Below the pieces are notes generated by a model. That model was not told the origin of the DNA. It searched no databases and worked only from the letters and a program-made list of their open reading frames with translations. A program made the translations under genes and the position numbers. From Enterobacter hormaechei ATCC 49162 (lineage in GTDB: Bacteria; Pseudomonadota; Gammaproteobacteria; Enterobacterales; Enterobacteriaceae): DNA of 64,000 nucleotides. Location: contig NZ_MKEQ01000001.1 in NCBI RefSeq assembly GCF_001875655.1, positions 1,674,001-1,738,000 of the forward strand, in the 5' to 3' direction. Below, piece after piece: positions 40,987-50,918 of the stretch; the first letter of the stretch is position 1, and each line of letters starts with the position of its first letter.

Positions 40987-43401
40987 CTAGCTGACAAACT
41001 GGCGGAACAGCGCTTTACCTTTCAACAGCCGGGTTCCGAGCCAGCCGCCGCACAGGGACAGCAGCACGGCGCCGCAGACGGGCAGCGTTACCCACAGCCG
41101 CCAGTCAGGCTCCCACGGGAAGTCGAAGACGTTGTTCTGGAGTACCGCCAGCGCGGTTTCCGCCCCGATGGCCGCCACGAGGCCCGCTACCAGCCCGAGC
41201 AGGGCAAATTCGCTCCACAGCGTGGCGCGCAGCAGCCGTTTACTGGCCCCCAGCGTGCGGTAGACCACCAGCTCCTGATGACGCTGACGCATGCCCACCT
41301 GCACCTGCGCCAGCAGCAACAGCACGCCGCAGATTGTCACCAGCACCACCATCACCTCCAGCGCACGGCTCACCTGCTCCAGCACCTGCCCGACCTGTTT
41401 GAGGATCGCGCCGATATCCAGCAGGCTCACCGTCGGGAACTCCCGGTTAAGCTGGGTCAGCATGCCGTTGCCGTTTTCCCAGCGGAAGCTGGTGAGCCAG
41501 CTCTGGGGCTGTCCGTCCAGCGCGCCCGGCGGGAAGATGAAGAAGAAGTTTGGCCGCAGGCTTTCCCAGTCCACTTTACGCAGGCTGGTGACTTTGGCGG
41601 TGAAATCCTGGGTATCGCCGGTGAAGGTGACGCTGTCTCCCAGCTTCACGTTCAGGCGCGTCGCCAGCCCCTCTTCCATCGACACCTCCCCCGCTTTCGG
41701 CGGCCAGGTGCCGGCGGTAATCGGGTTATGGTCCGGCCGTTTCTCCTGCCAGGTCAGGTTCAGTTCGCGGTTAAGCGACTCATCTTTATTTCCCTCCGTC
41801 GACTGGCCGTTGATCTGCGTCAGACGCGCCCGCACGATCGGATAGAACGACTCGGGGATAATGTGATGCTCCGACAGGAAGCCCTTCAGCGGCGTCACCT
41901 GTTCGGGGGCAATGTTAATCAGGAAATAGTTCGGGCTTTCCGGCGGAAGCTGCTGCTGCCAGCGATCCAGCAGATCCCCGCGCAGCACCAGCAGAAGCGC
42001 CAGCAGCATAAACGACAGCGAAAATGCCGAGAGCTGGCTGAGGGTAGACCACGGCTGGTGCAGCAGACGGTTCACCGCCAGCCGCACCGGGAGTGATTTC
42101 ACCGTCAGCTTTTTGAGCAGGCTGAGCAACAGCCAGCCCAGCGCGCCGCACAGCAGCGCCAGCACCACCGCGCCTGCCAGTACCGCCCAAAGAAGCGTAC
42201 TGCCGCCCATCAGCCAGGCCAGCAGCGCGACCGCCACCGCAATAATCACCGGCAGGTAAACCTTCAACGGCCAGACGTTGGCCACCACATCGCGGCGCAG
42301 AACGCGCAACGGCTGGGTGGCGAGCAGCAGCCGGTACGGGCGTAACCCCACCAGCAGGGAGATCGTCGTCATCGCGCCAATGGCCCACAGCCACGGCCAG
42401 AGGCTTGCCGGGGGCAATGCAGCCGGAAGCACCGGTTTCAGCAGCACCATCAGCAGCTTTTCAAACAGCAGCCCTATCGCCCCGCCGGTAATAGCCGACA
42501 GCGCCAGCACCATCAGCCACTGGCCGACAATCAGCCTGCGCAGCTGCGCCCGGCCCGCGCCCAGGGTTTTGAGGATCGCCACCAGATCGTAGCGGCTGCG
42601 GCAGTAGTGCCCCATCGCCACGGCCACCGCCGCAATAGCCAGCAGCAGGGTTAACAGCGCAGAGAGCAGCAGGAACTGCTGAGAACGTTCGAGGGATTTG
42701 CCGAGTGCCCCCTCGTCCTGCTCCAGCCCGTACCAGCGGTGCTCCGGCTTGAGCTGCGGCAGAAGCCATTTTTCATACGCCTCCAGTTGGGCAGGCGTTC
42801 CGCCAAACTTATAGCGCCAGGTGACACGGCTGCCCGGCTGGACGGCACTGGTTTTCGCCACGTCGGCGGTGTTCATCAGCAGGCGTGGCGCAAGCTGGAA
42901 CGGGTTAAAGCCGGAGTCAGGCTCCTGCACCACCTCCCCGGCGATTTTCAGCGTCGCATCGCCCACGTCAATACTCTCGCCGGGTTTCAGGTTCAGAAGC
43001 GCCATCAAGCGCGATGCCAGCAGTACCGTACCGGGCGTCGGTTTAAGCCCCGGCGGGCTGGTTTGTAAGTCACCGTACATCGGGTAGATGTCGTCCACGG
43101 CTTTCACGCTGGCGAGCTGCGGCGTATCGCCCGCGAAGGTCATGGTCTGGAAGGTGATCTGCTCCCCCACCTTCAGCCCCTCTTTGCGCGCTGCCTCAAT
43201 CCAGCCCGGCGGCACCGGGCGAGAACTTTGCAGGGTTCGATCCCCCGCCATAAATTCCCGGCTCTGCTGGCTTAGCCCCTTTTCCATACGATCGCTGACG
43301 CTGCCGAGCGCCAGCACGCAGGCCACCGCCAGGCTCAACGCCAGCCAGACAATCAGCAGCGAAGGCGAGCGCCATTCGCGCCAGAACCAGCGGGCAATCA
43401 T
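40987..43401 (-). CDS. ybbP: ABC transporter permease YbbP (FtsX-like)
   Basis: 804 aa. A first membrane segment at the N-terminus (SLLIVWLALSLAVACVLALG) is followed by a periplasmic domain. Two FtsX blocks follow, with segments such as FLLLSALLTLLLAIAAVAVA and VMVVLVTICGVLLLLAQ. It pairs with the ATPase YbbA upstream (4-bp overlap). MacB-type mechanotransmission is the family model; the substrate is not established. Confidence 0.93.
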   Translation of the reverse strand: MIARWFWREWRSPSLLIVWLALSLAVACVLALGSVSDRMEKGLSQQSREFMAGDRTLQSSRPVPPGWIEAARKEGLKVGEQITFQTMTFAGDTPQLASVKAVDDIYPMYGDLQTSPPGLKPTPGTVLLASRLMALLNLKPGESIDVGDATLKIAGEVVQEPDSGFNPFQLAPRLLMNTADVAKTSAVQPGSRVTWRYKFGGTPAQLEAYEKWLLPQLKPEHRWYGLEQDEGALGKSLERSQQFLLLSALLTLLLAIAAVAVAMGHYCRSRYDLVAILKTLGAGRAQLRRLIVGQWLMVLALSAITGGAIGLLFEKLLMVLLKPVLPAALPPASLWPWLWAIGAMTTISLLVGLRPYRLLLATQPLRVLRRDVVANVWPLKVYLPVIIAVAVALLAWLMGGSTLLWAVLAGAVVLALLCGALGWLLLSLLKKLTVKSLPVRLAVNRLLHQPWSTLSQLSAFSLSFMLLALLLVLRGDLLDRWQQQLPPESPNYFLINIAPEQVTPLKGFLSEHHIIPESFYPIVRARLTQINGQSTEGNKDESLNRELNLTWQEKRPDHNPITAGTWPPKAGEVSMEEGLATRLNVKLGDSVTFTGDTQDFTAKVTSLRKVDWESLRPNFFFIFPPGALDGQPQSWLTSFRWENGNGMLTQLNREFPTVSLLDIGAILKQVGQVLEQVSRALEVMVVLVTICGVLLLLAQVQVGMRQRHQELVVYRTLGASKRLLRATLWSEFALLGLVAGLVAAIGAETALAVLQNNVFDFPWEPDWRLWVTLPVCGAVLLSLCGGWLGTRLLKGKALFRQFVS

Positions 43402-44084
43402 GCTTCCTCCTGAAGAACGCCGTTGACCAGCCGCAGGCGACGGTCGCAGCGGGCAGCCAGCTGGGGATCGTGGGTGACAAGAATCAGCGTCGTGCCGTGC
43501 TCGCGGTTGAGGGAAAACAGCAGATCGGCAATTTTGTCCCCGGTTTTACGGTCGAGATTGCCCGTTGGTTCATCGGCAAACAGCACTTCCGGCCGTCCGT
43601 TAAACGCCCGGGCCAGCGCCACGCGCTGCTGCTCACCGCCGGAGAGCTGTGCCGGAAGATGGTCGAGACGTTTCCCCAGCCCCAGCTGTTCCAGTAAGGC
43701 CTTCGCGTGATCGCGGCTTTCACGGGTATTTTCACCGCGCAGCAGGCCGGGCAGTTCAACGTTTTCCAGCGCGTTCAGCGTCGGGATCAGCATGAAGGAC
43801 TGAAAGACAAACCCGATATGCCGGGCACGCAGCGCGGCGCGGGCCTCTTCATCAAGCGCGTGGAGAGGCTGGCCGACCAGGTTCACTTCACCACTGCTGC
43901 CATCGTCCAGACCGGCGAGAATAGCCAGCAGCGTGGACTTACCGGAACCGGATTCGCCAATCAGGGCGATGGTTTCGGCACGTTTGACAACGAGTTCAAC
44001 TCCGGTGAGGATGGAAAGCTCGTGTTCTCCCTGACCGACGGACTTCTTAAGACGATGAACTTCAACAATGTTTTCCGCTGGCAT
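43398..44084 (-). CDS. ybbA: ABC transporter ATPase YbbA
   Basis: 228 aa. Walker A GESGSGKST, Q-loop near FVFQSFMLIP, signature LSGGEQQRVALARA, Walker B EVLFADEPTGNLD and H-loop VTHDPQL. LolD/MacB class. It diverges from tesA with a 30-bp overlap of the two coding starts, so both promoters must lie inside the opposing genes. Confidence 0.95.
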   Translation of the reverse strand: MPAENIVEVHRLKKSVGQGEHELSILTGVELVVKRAETIALIGESGSGKSTLLAILAGLDDGSSGEVNLVGQPLHALDEEARAALRARHIGFVFQSFMLIPTLNALENVELPGLLRGENTRESRDHAKALLEQLGLGKRLDHLPAQLSGGEQQRVALARAFNGRPEVLFADEPTGNLDRKTGDKIADLLFSLNREHGTTLILVTHDPQLAARCDRRLRLVNGVLQEEA

Positions 44085-44687
44085 TTGCCCTTCCTGTTTT
44101 TGATGCTGATGACCTTCCGCGCGGCGGCTGCGGACACGTTATTGATTCTGGGTGACAGCCTGAGCGCGGGCTATCGTATGGCCGCCAGTGCGGCCTGGCC
44201 CGCCCTGCTCAATGATAAATGGCAGTCCCGGACGACTGTCGTTAACGGCAGTATCAGCGGCGATACGTCGCAGCAAGGCCTGTCGCGCCTGCCTGCCCTG
44301 CTCAAGCAGCATCAACCGCGTTGGGTGCTGGTCGAACTCGGCGGCAATGATGGTTTGCGCGGCTTCCAGCCTCAGCAAACAGAGCAAACGCTGCGGACCA
44401 TTTTGCAGACCATTAAGGCCGCCAACGCCCAGCCGCTGCTGATGCAAATTCGCCTGCCCGCTAACTACGGCCGTCGGTATAATGAGGCGTTTAGCGCGAT
44501 CTATCCTAAGCTTGCCAAAGAGTTTGATATTCCGCTGCTGCCATTTTTCATGGAAGAGGTCTATCTGAAACCCCAGTGGATGCAGGATGATGGCATTCAC
44601 CCCAATCGCGATGCCCAGCCGTTCATTGCCGACTGGATGGCAACCCGGCTGGCTCCTTTAGTAAAACATGACTCGTCAAACAGCTGA
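44055..44687 (+). CDS. tesA: Periplasmic thioesterase/lysophospholipase TesA
   Basis: 210 aa from ATG 44055. Signal peptide MNFNNVFRWHLPFLFLMLMT, then SGNH-hydrolase blocks: LILGDSLSAGYRM (catalytic Ser), VVNGSISGDTSQQGL, LGGNDGLRG and DGIHPNRDAQP (Asp-His). It hydrolyses acyl-CoA and lysophospholipids in the periplasm. Its start lies within ybbA on the other strand, as in E. coli. Confidence 0.96.
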   Translation: MNFNNVFRWHLPFLFLMLMTFRAAAADTLLILGDSLSAGYRMAASAAWPALLNDKWQSRTTVVNGSISGDTSQQGLSRLPALLKQHQPRWVLVELGGNDGLRGFQPQQTEQTLRTILQTIKAANAQPLLMQIRLPANYGRRYNEAFSAIYPKLAKEFDIPLLPFFMEEVYLKPQWMQDDGIHPNRDAQPFIADWMATRLAPLVKHDSSNS

Positions 44688-45477
44688 GAACCTGACAGGT
44701 AAAGTTATGCAAAAATCGGTCTTAATAACAGGATGTTCCAGCGGAATTGGCCTTGAAAGCGCCCTTGAACTGAAGCGTCAGGGGTTTTGGGTGCTGGCAG
44801 CCTGCCGCAAACCCGAGGATGTTGAACGCATGAGAGGGCTGGGATTTACCGGCATACTGCTGGATCTCGATTCGCCAGAGAGCGTGGAGCAGGCCGCCGA
44901 TGAGGTCATCGCCCTGACCAACAACCGTCTTTACGGTCTGTTCAACAACGCGGGCTACGGCGTGTACGGCCCGCTACAGACCCTCTCACGGGAACAGCTG
45001 GAGCAGCAGTTCTCCGCAAACTTTTTCGGTGCGCATCAGCTTACCATGCGCCTTCTCCCGGCCATGCTGCCGCACGGCGAAGGGCGCATCGTGATGACCT
45101 CCTCGGTCATGGGCCTGATCTCCACGCCGGGCCGCGGGGCTTATGCTGCCAGTAAATATGCGCTTGAAGCCTGGTCCGATGCGTTGCGCATGGAGCTGCG
45201 CCACAGCGGTATTAAGGTCAGCCTGATTGAGCCGGGTCCCATTCGCACCCGCTTTACGGAAAACGTTAACCAGACGCAGGCGGACAAACCGGTCGAAAAC
45301 CCCGGAATAGCGGCGCGTTTTACGCTTGGCCCAGAAGCCGTCGTTGCCAAAGTGCGCCACGCGTTTGAGAGCGATACACCTAAAATGCGCTATCCGGTTA
45401 CGCTGGTAACCCATGCCGTCGGCTGGTTGAAACGCCTGCTGCCCGGGCGGATGATGGACAAAATTTTGCAGGGTTGA
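44668..45477 (+). CDS. ybbO: Short-chain dehydrogenase YbbO
   Basis: 269 aa, equal to E. coli YbbO. NADP loop VLITGCSSGIGLESALELKR, NNAGYG, catalytic SSVMGLISTPGRGAYAASKY (Ser-Tyr-Lys), and PGPIRTRFTENV. The E. coli enzyme is an NADP-dependent aldehyde reductase. The start overlaps the end of tesA; a second ATG at 44707 is possible. Confidence 0.93.
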   Translation: MTRQTAENLTGKVMQKSVLITGCSSGIGLESALELKRQGFWVLAACRKPEDVERMRGLGFTGILLDLDSPESVEQAADEVIALTNNRLYGLFNNAGYGVYGPLQTLSREQLEQQFSANFFGAHQLTMRLLPAMLPHGEGRIVMTSSVMGLISTPGRGAYAASKYALEAWSDALRMELRHSGIKVSLIEPGPIRTRFTENVNQTQADKPVENPGIAARFTLGPEAVVAKVRHAFESDTPKMRYPVTLVTHAVGWLKRLLPGRMMDKILQG

Positions 45478-45514
45478 GTTGAAGCGACGACGCTTACCCC
45501 CATGTAAAGAGTAA

Positions 45515-46390
<876 letters not shown>

Positions 46391-46398
46391 CCCAAAAA

Positions 46399-46428
46399 TG
46401 CCCGGTGGCGCTAACGCTTACCGGGCCT
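46399..46428. repeat. Single REP unit between cnoX and fetB
   Basis: GCCCGGTGGCGCTAACGCTT followed by ACCGGGC, an imperfect hairpin between two convergent genes. It may serve as a shared transcript end. Confidence 0.75.
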
Positions 46429-46441
46429 GGAAAAGCCGATA

Positions 46442-47224
46442 TTACCCTGTCTTTTTCAACTGCGTCACCACCAGCTGGTGGCGCGCGTTGTAAAACTTCC
46501 GATAGGTCAGGTAGCAGGCAATAATCGTCGACAGGCTCGCCGTAGAGAGCAGCATAAACGTCACCATAATCTGGTACTTAATGGCTTTTACCGGATCGAT
46601 ACCGGCAAAAATCAGCCCCGACATCATTCCCGGTAAACTGACCAGCCCCACCGTTTTGGCGGAATCCACCGTTGGGATCAGCGAAGAACGAATGCTATCG
46701 CGGATCAACCGCGCCGAGGCCACCTTAGGCGTCGCACCCAGGCTTAACTTCTCCTGAAGCTGCTGCTGTTCACTGCTGAAGCGTTGCCCCAGATTGTTGT
46801 AGCACAACCCAACCGCCACCATCGCATTGCCCGCAATCATCCCGGATATGGGGATCACCTGCATCGGCGTAAACTCAATCGAGCCGGAGAGCACTAGCAC
46901 CGCCAGCGTTAACGCGGTTCCGGTGGCGATGGCGATAAACGATGAAATGAACGCTTTATCGATGTATTTACTGCGCTTCTGCGCATTCCACGCCGCGTTA
47001 AAGCAGATAAACAGCACCATCAACAGGGTCAGCACGGCATGGTTGACGTTGAAGATGTATTTCAGCACATAGCCGACGATGACGAGCTGAATGACCGCAC
47101 GGGCGATACTCCACAAAATGTCTTTTTCCAGCCCCAGCTTTTCCCGGTAGCTGACCACAATCGCCACCAGTACCAGTACCATCGACAGCGCCAGCGATTC
47201 GTTGGTTATATTATGTTCACCCAC
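46442..47224 (-). CDS. fetB: Iron export permease FetB
   Basis: 260 aa from GTG 47224, overlapping the fetA stop by 8 bp. Seven or so hydrophobic segments and strong likeness to E. coli FetB: MVLFICFNAAWNAQKRSKYI, IPISGMIAGNAMVAVGLCYN and SLPGMMSGLIFAGIDPVKAI. With FetA it exports iron and helps survival under oxidative stress. Confidence 0.94.
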   Translation of the reverse strand: MGEHNITNESLALSMVLVLVAIVVSYREKLGLEKDILWSIARAVIQLVIVGYVLKYIFNVNHAVLTLLMVLFICFNAAWNAQKRSKYIDKAFISSFIAIATGTALTLAVLVLSGSIEFTPMQVIPISGMIAGNAMVAVGLCYNNLGQRFSSEQQQLQEKLSLGATPKVASARLIRDSIRSSLIPTVDSAKTVGLVSLPGMMSGLIFAGIDPVKAIKYQIMVTFMLLSTASLSTIIACYLTYRKFYNARHQLVVTQLKKTG

Positions 47225-47888
47225 GGTGAGCCTCCTGCATTTTCCCGCCCTGCGGCCTGAGCGTGATGACATCATCCGCATGGGTAATTTCGTTTGAATC
47301 ATGCGTCACCCACAGCACGGCAATATTCTGCTCCCGGGCGTAGCGGTGGATAATGTCATTGACGTTGCGTTTGTTAGCGTCATCCAGCGCGCTGGTGATC
47401 TCGTCCAGCAACAGCGCCTTCGGCAGGAATTGCAGGTTACGGATCAGCGAGACGCGCTGCTTTTCCCCGCCTGAGAGGTCGGCGATCGATTTGGTCAGCG
47501 TTTCCGGCGAAAGCCCAAACCGGGCCAAATCGTCGGCAAACTTTTTCGGTTCAGGCGTTTGGTTGCGGATGTCCCAGGGGAACACCAGATTGTCGTACAC
47601 CGTGTCACCAAACAGGGACGGCGTTTGCACGCAGTATGACACCTGCTGGCGATAGCTTTCCGGTGAAAGCGTGGCGATATCTTTCCCTTCAAACAGAATG
47701 GTTCCTTCCGTCGGGCTGAGTAACGAGGCCACGATTTTCAGGAGTGTGCTTTTGCCGCACCCGGAGGGGCCGGTAATCAGTTTAAATTCGCCCGGCGACA
47801 GACAAAAATCGACATGCTGAAGCAGGGTTGTGTCACCCACGCGAAAGCCAACATCCCTGATATCCAGAAGCTTTTTTTTATTATTCAT
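47217..47888 (-). CDS. fetA: Iron export ATPase FetA
   Basis: 223 aa from ATG 47888. Walker A GPSGCGKSTLLKI, signature LSGGEKQRVSLIRN, Walker B ALLLDEITSALD and H-loop WVTHDSNE. It is the ATP-binding partner of FetB, coupled by overlapping stop and start. An earlier ATG at 47930 lacks support. Confidence 0.94.
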   Translation of the reverse strand: MNNKKKLLDIRDVGFRVGDTTLLQHVDFCLSPGEFKLITGPSGCGKSTLLKIVASLLSPTEGTILFEGKDIATLSPESYRQQVSYCVQTPSLFGDTVYDNLVFPWDIRNQTPEPKKFADDLARFGLSPETLTKSIADLSGGEKQRVSLIRNLQFLPKALLLDEITSALDDANKRNVNDIIHRYAREQNIAVLWVTHDSNEITHADDVITLRPQGGKMQEAHRG

Positions 47889-48030
47889 TCCGATTCCGTT
47901 AAGCGCTGTAATAAGAACAGCCTTTAGCATAATCCTTTCCGGTATACAGCGCGAATAGCCTTAATCTATAGCAAGTGTTAAACTTTTTGTTCGCTAATTG
48001 TCACCTCTATAACTACAGGAAGTCAGCAAC

Positions 48031-48885
48031 ATGACACATATCTTTTATGAGTTCTCTTCCCTGAAGCCAGGTGTTCCTGATGTGGAAACATTAATGGAAG
48101 TCATCAATTCTTCAGAACTCACGCGTTTTGTCATGGGTGCTGAGGTGGTCGATTTTGTTAAGAAGGCGCTCATCGTTAACACCACGATCGGTAGCTTTAA
48201 AAACTGCTATTTTGCTTTCGATGACGGGGCTTACTTTCTTGAATTTGACGGCAAGGGTAAATCGAGACGCTTTACCGAGGTGCCGGACTGGTTCGTTTCT
48301 CCTGCGGAATTTGCCCGCTCGCAATGGCTGATTAACCATGACCTGGCCGATGTGAAGGCGACGACGTTTATTGACGTGCTGATGTCCTATCCGCTCAAAG
48401 AGCGCCGGGCGCACTGTAATCTGCTGTTTGGTCTGGATCTGCATAAGGTCAATGTGGTTCCGGCGCCAATAGCGCCTGCCGGAAAAATGGGCAATAAAAA
48501 CGGGAAAACCACCAAGCCGCGCGTCACGGATCTCGGCTCATTTGAGCTATTTACCGCGTTCTTTGCGCGCATGAAAACCGCCGTCTATGCAAATGAATTC
48601 CCTACCCTACAGGTGCTGACCGGCCAGGAGGATCTGACAAAAGCGCCGCACAGCTTAAAGCAAGGGATCAGAACCTGGTTTAAAGCGATTACCGGCGATC
48701 TGCCGCCGAACAACAAACGTGTCGGGGCGGGCAATGCAGTGCTGTTTTGCGCCCCCATCCGCGAGCAGATCCAGCAGATAGAGGCCATCGGCCTGGAAAA
48801 ATACTATCAGGGCTTATCGAAAGCCATCGCTGACGCCGGGGATGGGTTTATCACCGACTTCAGCTATACCTGGTCTGAAGCGTAA
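48031..48885 (+). CDS. Unrecognised 284-aa protein between fetA and qmcA
   Basis: 284 aa, ATG 48031 with AGGAA about 8 nt upstream. Mixed alpha/beta text with no signal peptide or membrane segment, e.g. YFAFDDGAYFLEFDGKGKSR, SYPLKERRAHCNLLFGLDLH and LGSFELFTAFFARMKTAVYA. A Lys/Gly-rich linker (APAGKMGNKNGKTTKP) sits near residue 155. An intrinsic terminator follows. It is absent from this place in E. coli K-12. I recognise no family; it looks like a genuine cytosolic protein gained locally. Confidence 0.7.
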   Translation: MTHIFYEFSSLKPGVPDVETLMEVINSSELTRFVMGAEVVDFVKKALIVNTTIGSFKNCYFAFDDGAYFLEFDGKGKSRRFTEVPDWFVSPAEFARSQWLINHDLADVKATTFIDVLMSYPLKERRAHCNLLFGLDLHKVNVVPAPIAPAGKMGNKNGKTTKPRVTDLGSFELFTAFFARMKTAVYANEFPTLQVLTGQEDLTKAPHSLKQGIRTWFKAITGDLPPNNKRVGAGNAVLFCAPIREQIQQIEAIGLEKYYQGLSKAIADAGDGFITDFSYTWSEA

Positions 48886-48892
48886 CGCTTTG

Positions 48893-48922
48893 CGCCCCGC
48901 ATCCCGAACGGGGCGTTTTATT
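48893..48922 (+). terminator. Intrinsic terminator after the 284-aa gene
   Basis: CGCCCCG (48893-48899), a 9-nt loop, CGGGGCG (48909-48915), then TTTTATTT. It starts 8 bp after the stop codon. Confidence 0.88.
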
Positions 48923-49039
48923 TCTACAAGTCCGGTTCCCACCTCTTTACAGGGGCGAAAAGCCGTTCGTTAGCCGATATACTTACGTTCAACAAATACG
49001 CAATTTTTCTCGTTACGGCATGCAAAACAGGAGGTTTTT

Positions 49040-49954
49040 ATGCTCATCGTTGTCCCTGTCCTTATTTTCGTTGCGCTGGTTATCGTGGGCGCAGGCGTCA
49101 AAATTGTCCCACAGGGTTACCAGTGGACCGTCGAACGTTTCGGTCGCTACACCAATACCCTTCAGCCTGGTTTAAGCCTGATCGTCCCGTTCATGGACAG
49201 AATTGGGCGTAAGATCAACATGATGGAGCAGGTACTGGATATCCCTTCCCAGGAAGTCATCTCCAAGGATAACGCCAACGTCACCATCGATGCGGTGTGT
49301 TTTATTCAGGTGATTGATGCGCCGAAAGCGGCCTATGAGGTGAGCAACCTGGAGCTGGCGATCGTCAACCTGACCATGACCAACATCCGTACCGTGCTCG
49401 GCTCGATGGAGCTGGACGAAATGCTCTCCCAGCGCGACAGCATCAATACCCGCCTGCTGCACATTGTGGATGAAGCCACCAATCCGTGGGGGATCAAAGT
49501 GACCCGCATTGAGATCCGCGACGTGCGCCCACCGGCAGAGCTGATCGCCTCCATGAACGCCCAGATGAAGGCCGAGCGTACCAAGCGCGCCTATATTCTT
49601 GAAGCCGAAGGGGTGCGGCAGGCCGAGATCCTGAAAGCGGAAGGGGAAAAACAGTCGCAGATCCTGAAAGCCGAGGGCGACCGTCAGTCTGCCTTCCTCC
49701 AGGCGGAAGCGCGTGAACGTTCGGCGGAGGCGGAAGCCCGCGCAACGCAGATGGTCTCCGAGGCGATTGCCGCCGGGGATATCCAGGCCGTGAACTACTT
49801 CGTCGCGCAAAAATATACCGATGCGCTGAAAGAAATCGGCTCTGCGAACAACAGCAAAGTGGTGATGATGCCGCTGGATGCCAGCAGCCTGATGGGATCT
49901 ATCGCCGGGATTGCCGAACTGATTAAAGACGGCGGAAACGAGCGTAAAAAATGA
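49040..49954 (+). CDS. qmcA: SPFH-domain membrane protein QmcA
   Basis: 304 aa. An N-terminal membrane anchor ([20 protein letters not shown]) leads into the stomatin/prohibitin domain ([34 protein letters not shown]). A long Ala/Glu coiled coil follows (about 190-240). QmcA multicopy suppresses loss of FtsH/HtpX in E. coli. It is coupled to ybbJ by a 4-bp overlap. Confidence 0.95.
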   Translation: MLIVVPVLIFVALVIVGAGVKIVPQGYQWTVERFGRYTNTLQPGLSLIVPFMDRIGRKINMMEQVLDIPSQEVISKDNANVTIDAVCFIQVIDAPKAAYEVSNLELAIVNLTMTNIRTVLGSMELDEMLSQRDSINTRLLHIVDEATNPWGIKVTRIEIRDVRPPAELIASMNAQMKAERTKRAYILEAEGVRQAEILKAEGEKQSQILKAEGDRQSAFLQAEARERSAEAEARATQMVSEAIAAGDIQAVNYFVAQKYTDALKEIGSANNSKVVMMPLDASSLMGSIAGIAELIKDGGNERKK

Positions 49955-50409
49955 TTGAACTCATCGTTGCACATCCTCATGCGTTCTGGCTAAGCCTTGG
50001 CGGCTTGCTGCTGGCCGCCGAGATGCTTGGCGGCAATGGTTATCTGCTGTGGAGCGGTGTGGCCGCGGTGATCACCGGGCTGGTCGTCTGGCTGCTGCCT
50101 GTCGGCTGGGAGTGGCAGGGTGCGCTGTTTGCCGTACTCACGCTGGTGGCCGCCTGGCTGTGGTGGCGCTGGCTGAACAAACGGGTTCAGGCGCAGAAGC
50201 CCGTCGACGCGCATCTCAACCAGCGTGGGCAGCAGATCGTGGGTCAACGTTTTACGCTTGATAACGCGCTGATCAACGGACGCGGTCATATGCGCGTGGG
50301 CGACAGTTCGTGGCCGGTGGTGGCCGATGACGACCTCAGCGCCGGCACACGGGTTGAGGTCATTGCGGTGGAAGGCATTACCCTGCGGGTGAAAGCCTGC
50401 CAGGCTTAA
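49951..50409 (+). CDS. ybbJ: NfeD-like partner protein YbbJ
   Basis: 152 aa. Three hydrophobic segments in the first 75 residues ([20 protein letters not shown], ...[30 protein letters not shown]) precede a C-terminal OB-like domain ([20 protein letters not shown]). NfeD proteins pair with SPFH proteins, matching the qmcA-ybbJ operon. It converges on cueR and the stops overlap. Confidence 0.93.
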   Translation: MIELIVAHPHAFWLSLGGLLLAAEMLGGNGYLLWSGVAAVITGLVVWLLPVGWEWQGALFAVLTLVAAWLWWRWLNKRVQAQKPVDAHLNQRGQQIVGQRFTLDNALINGRGHMRVGDSSWPVVADDDLSAGTRVEVIAVEGITLRVKACQA

Positions 50410-50810
50410 GCCTTGCGATGACAGCAGCCGGAAAGATTGTCGATAATCGGGCAGTCGGCGCTGTCATCTCCCGGGCAGGATTCCGCCAGCTGTAGCAACT
50501 GCTCACGCATCGCCTGTAATTCGATAATATGGCGTTCGATCTCCGCCACTTTTTCCAGCGTACGTTTTTTCACGTCGGCGCTGTGGCGCTTCGGATCGTT
50601 AAACAGGTTTACCAGCTCGCCGCACTCTTCCAGGTTAAATCCAACCTGTCTTGCCTGACGCAGTAACGTCAGTTCATCAAGATGCAGCTGCGTATAGCTG
50701 CGGTAGCCGTTCTCACTGCGCAACGGTGGCGTCACCAGCCCTTTTTCCTCATAAAAGCGAATCGCTTTGCTGGTTAAGCCGGTTTTTTTCGCAACATCGC
50801 TGATATTCAC
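50406..50810 (-). CDS. cueR: Copper-responsive regulator CueR
   Basis: 134 aa MerR-family activator. [23 protein letters not shown], dimer helix, and a metal loop with Cys in [13 protein letters not shown], the two-Cys Cu(I) site of CueR. A CCHRKA tail is present. It diverges from copA and acts at the long-spacer promoter in between. Confidence 0.95.
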   Translation of the reverse strand: MNISDVAKKTGLTSKAIRFYEEKGLVTPPLRSENGYRSYTQLHLDELTLLRQARQVGFNLEECGELVNLFNDPKRHSADVKKRTLEKVAEIERHIIELQAMREQLLQLAESCPGDDSADCPIIDNLSGCCHRKA

Positions 50811-50819
50811 ATTTCCCCC

Positions 50820-50850
50820 TTGACCTTCCCCTTGATGGAAGGTTTAACCT
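50820..50850 (+). promoter_or_regulatory. CueR-controlled copA promoter
   Basis: -35 TTGACC (50820-50825), a 19-bp spacer, -10 TAACCT (50845-50850). The dyad ACCTTCC...GGAAGGT (50823-50843) lies in the spacer. The long spacer is the mark of MerR-type promoters, which need the regulator to untwist DNA. It is almost identical to E. coli copA. Confidence 0.9.
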
Positions 50851-50918
50851 TCATAACAGTTAGCGAAAAGCAGAGTGAAGGTCAACAATTGACCAGAACA
50901 TTATACGGGAGTTTTGTT

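Noticed and set aside
40927..42096. Long plus-strand frame (389 codons) across the end of ybbP
   Set aside because: It is antisense to the well-supported ybbP gene, and its Arg/Gln/His-rich composition is that of a high-GC shadow frame.
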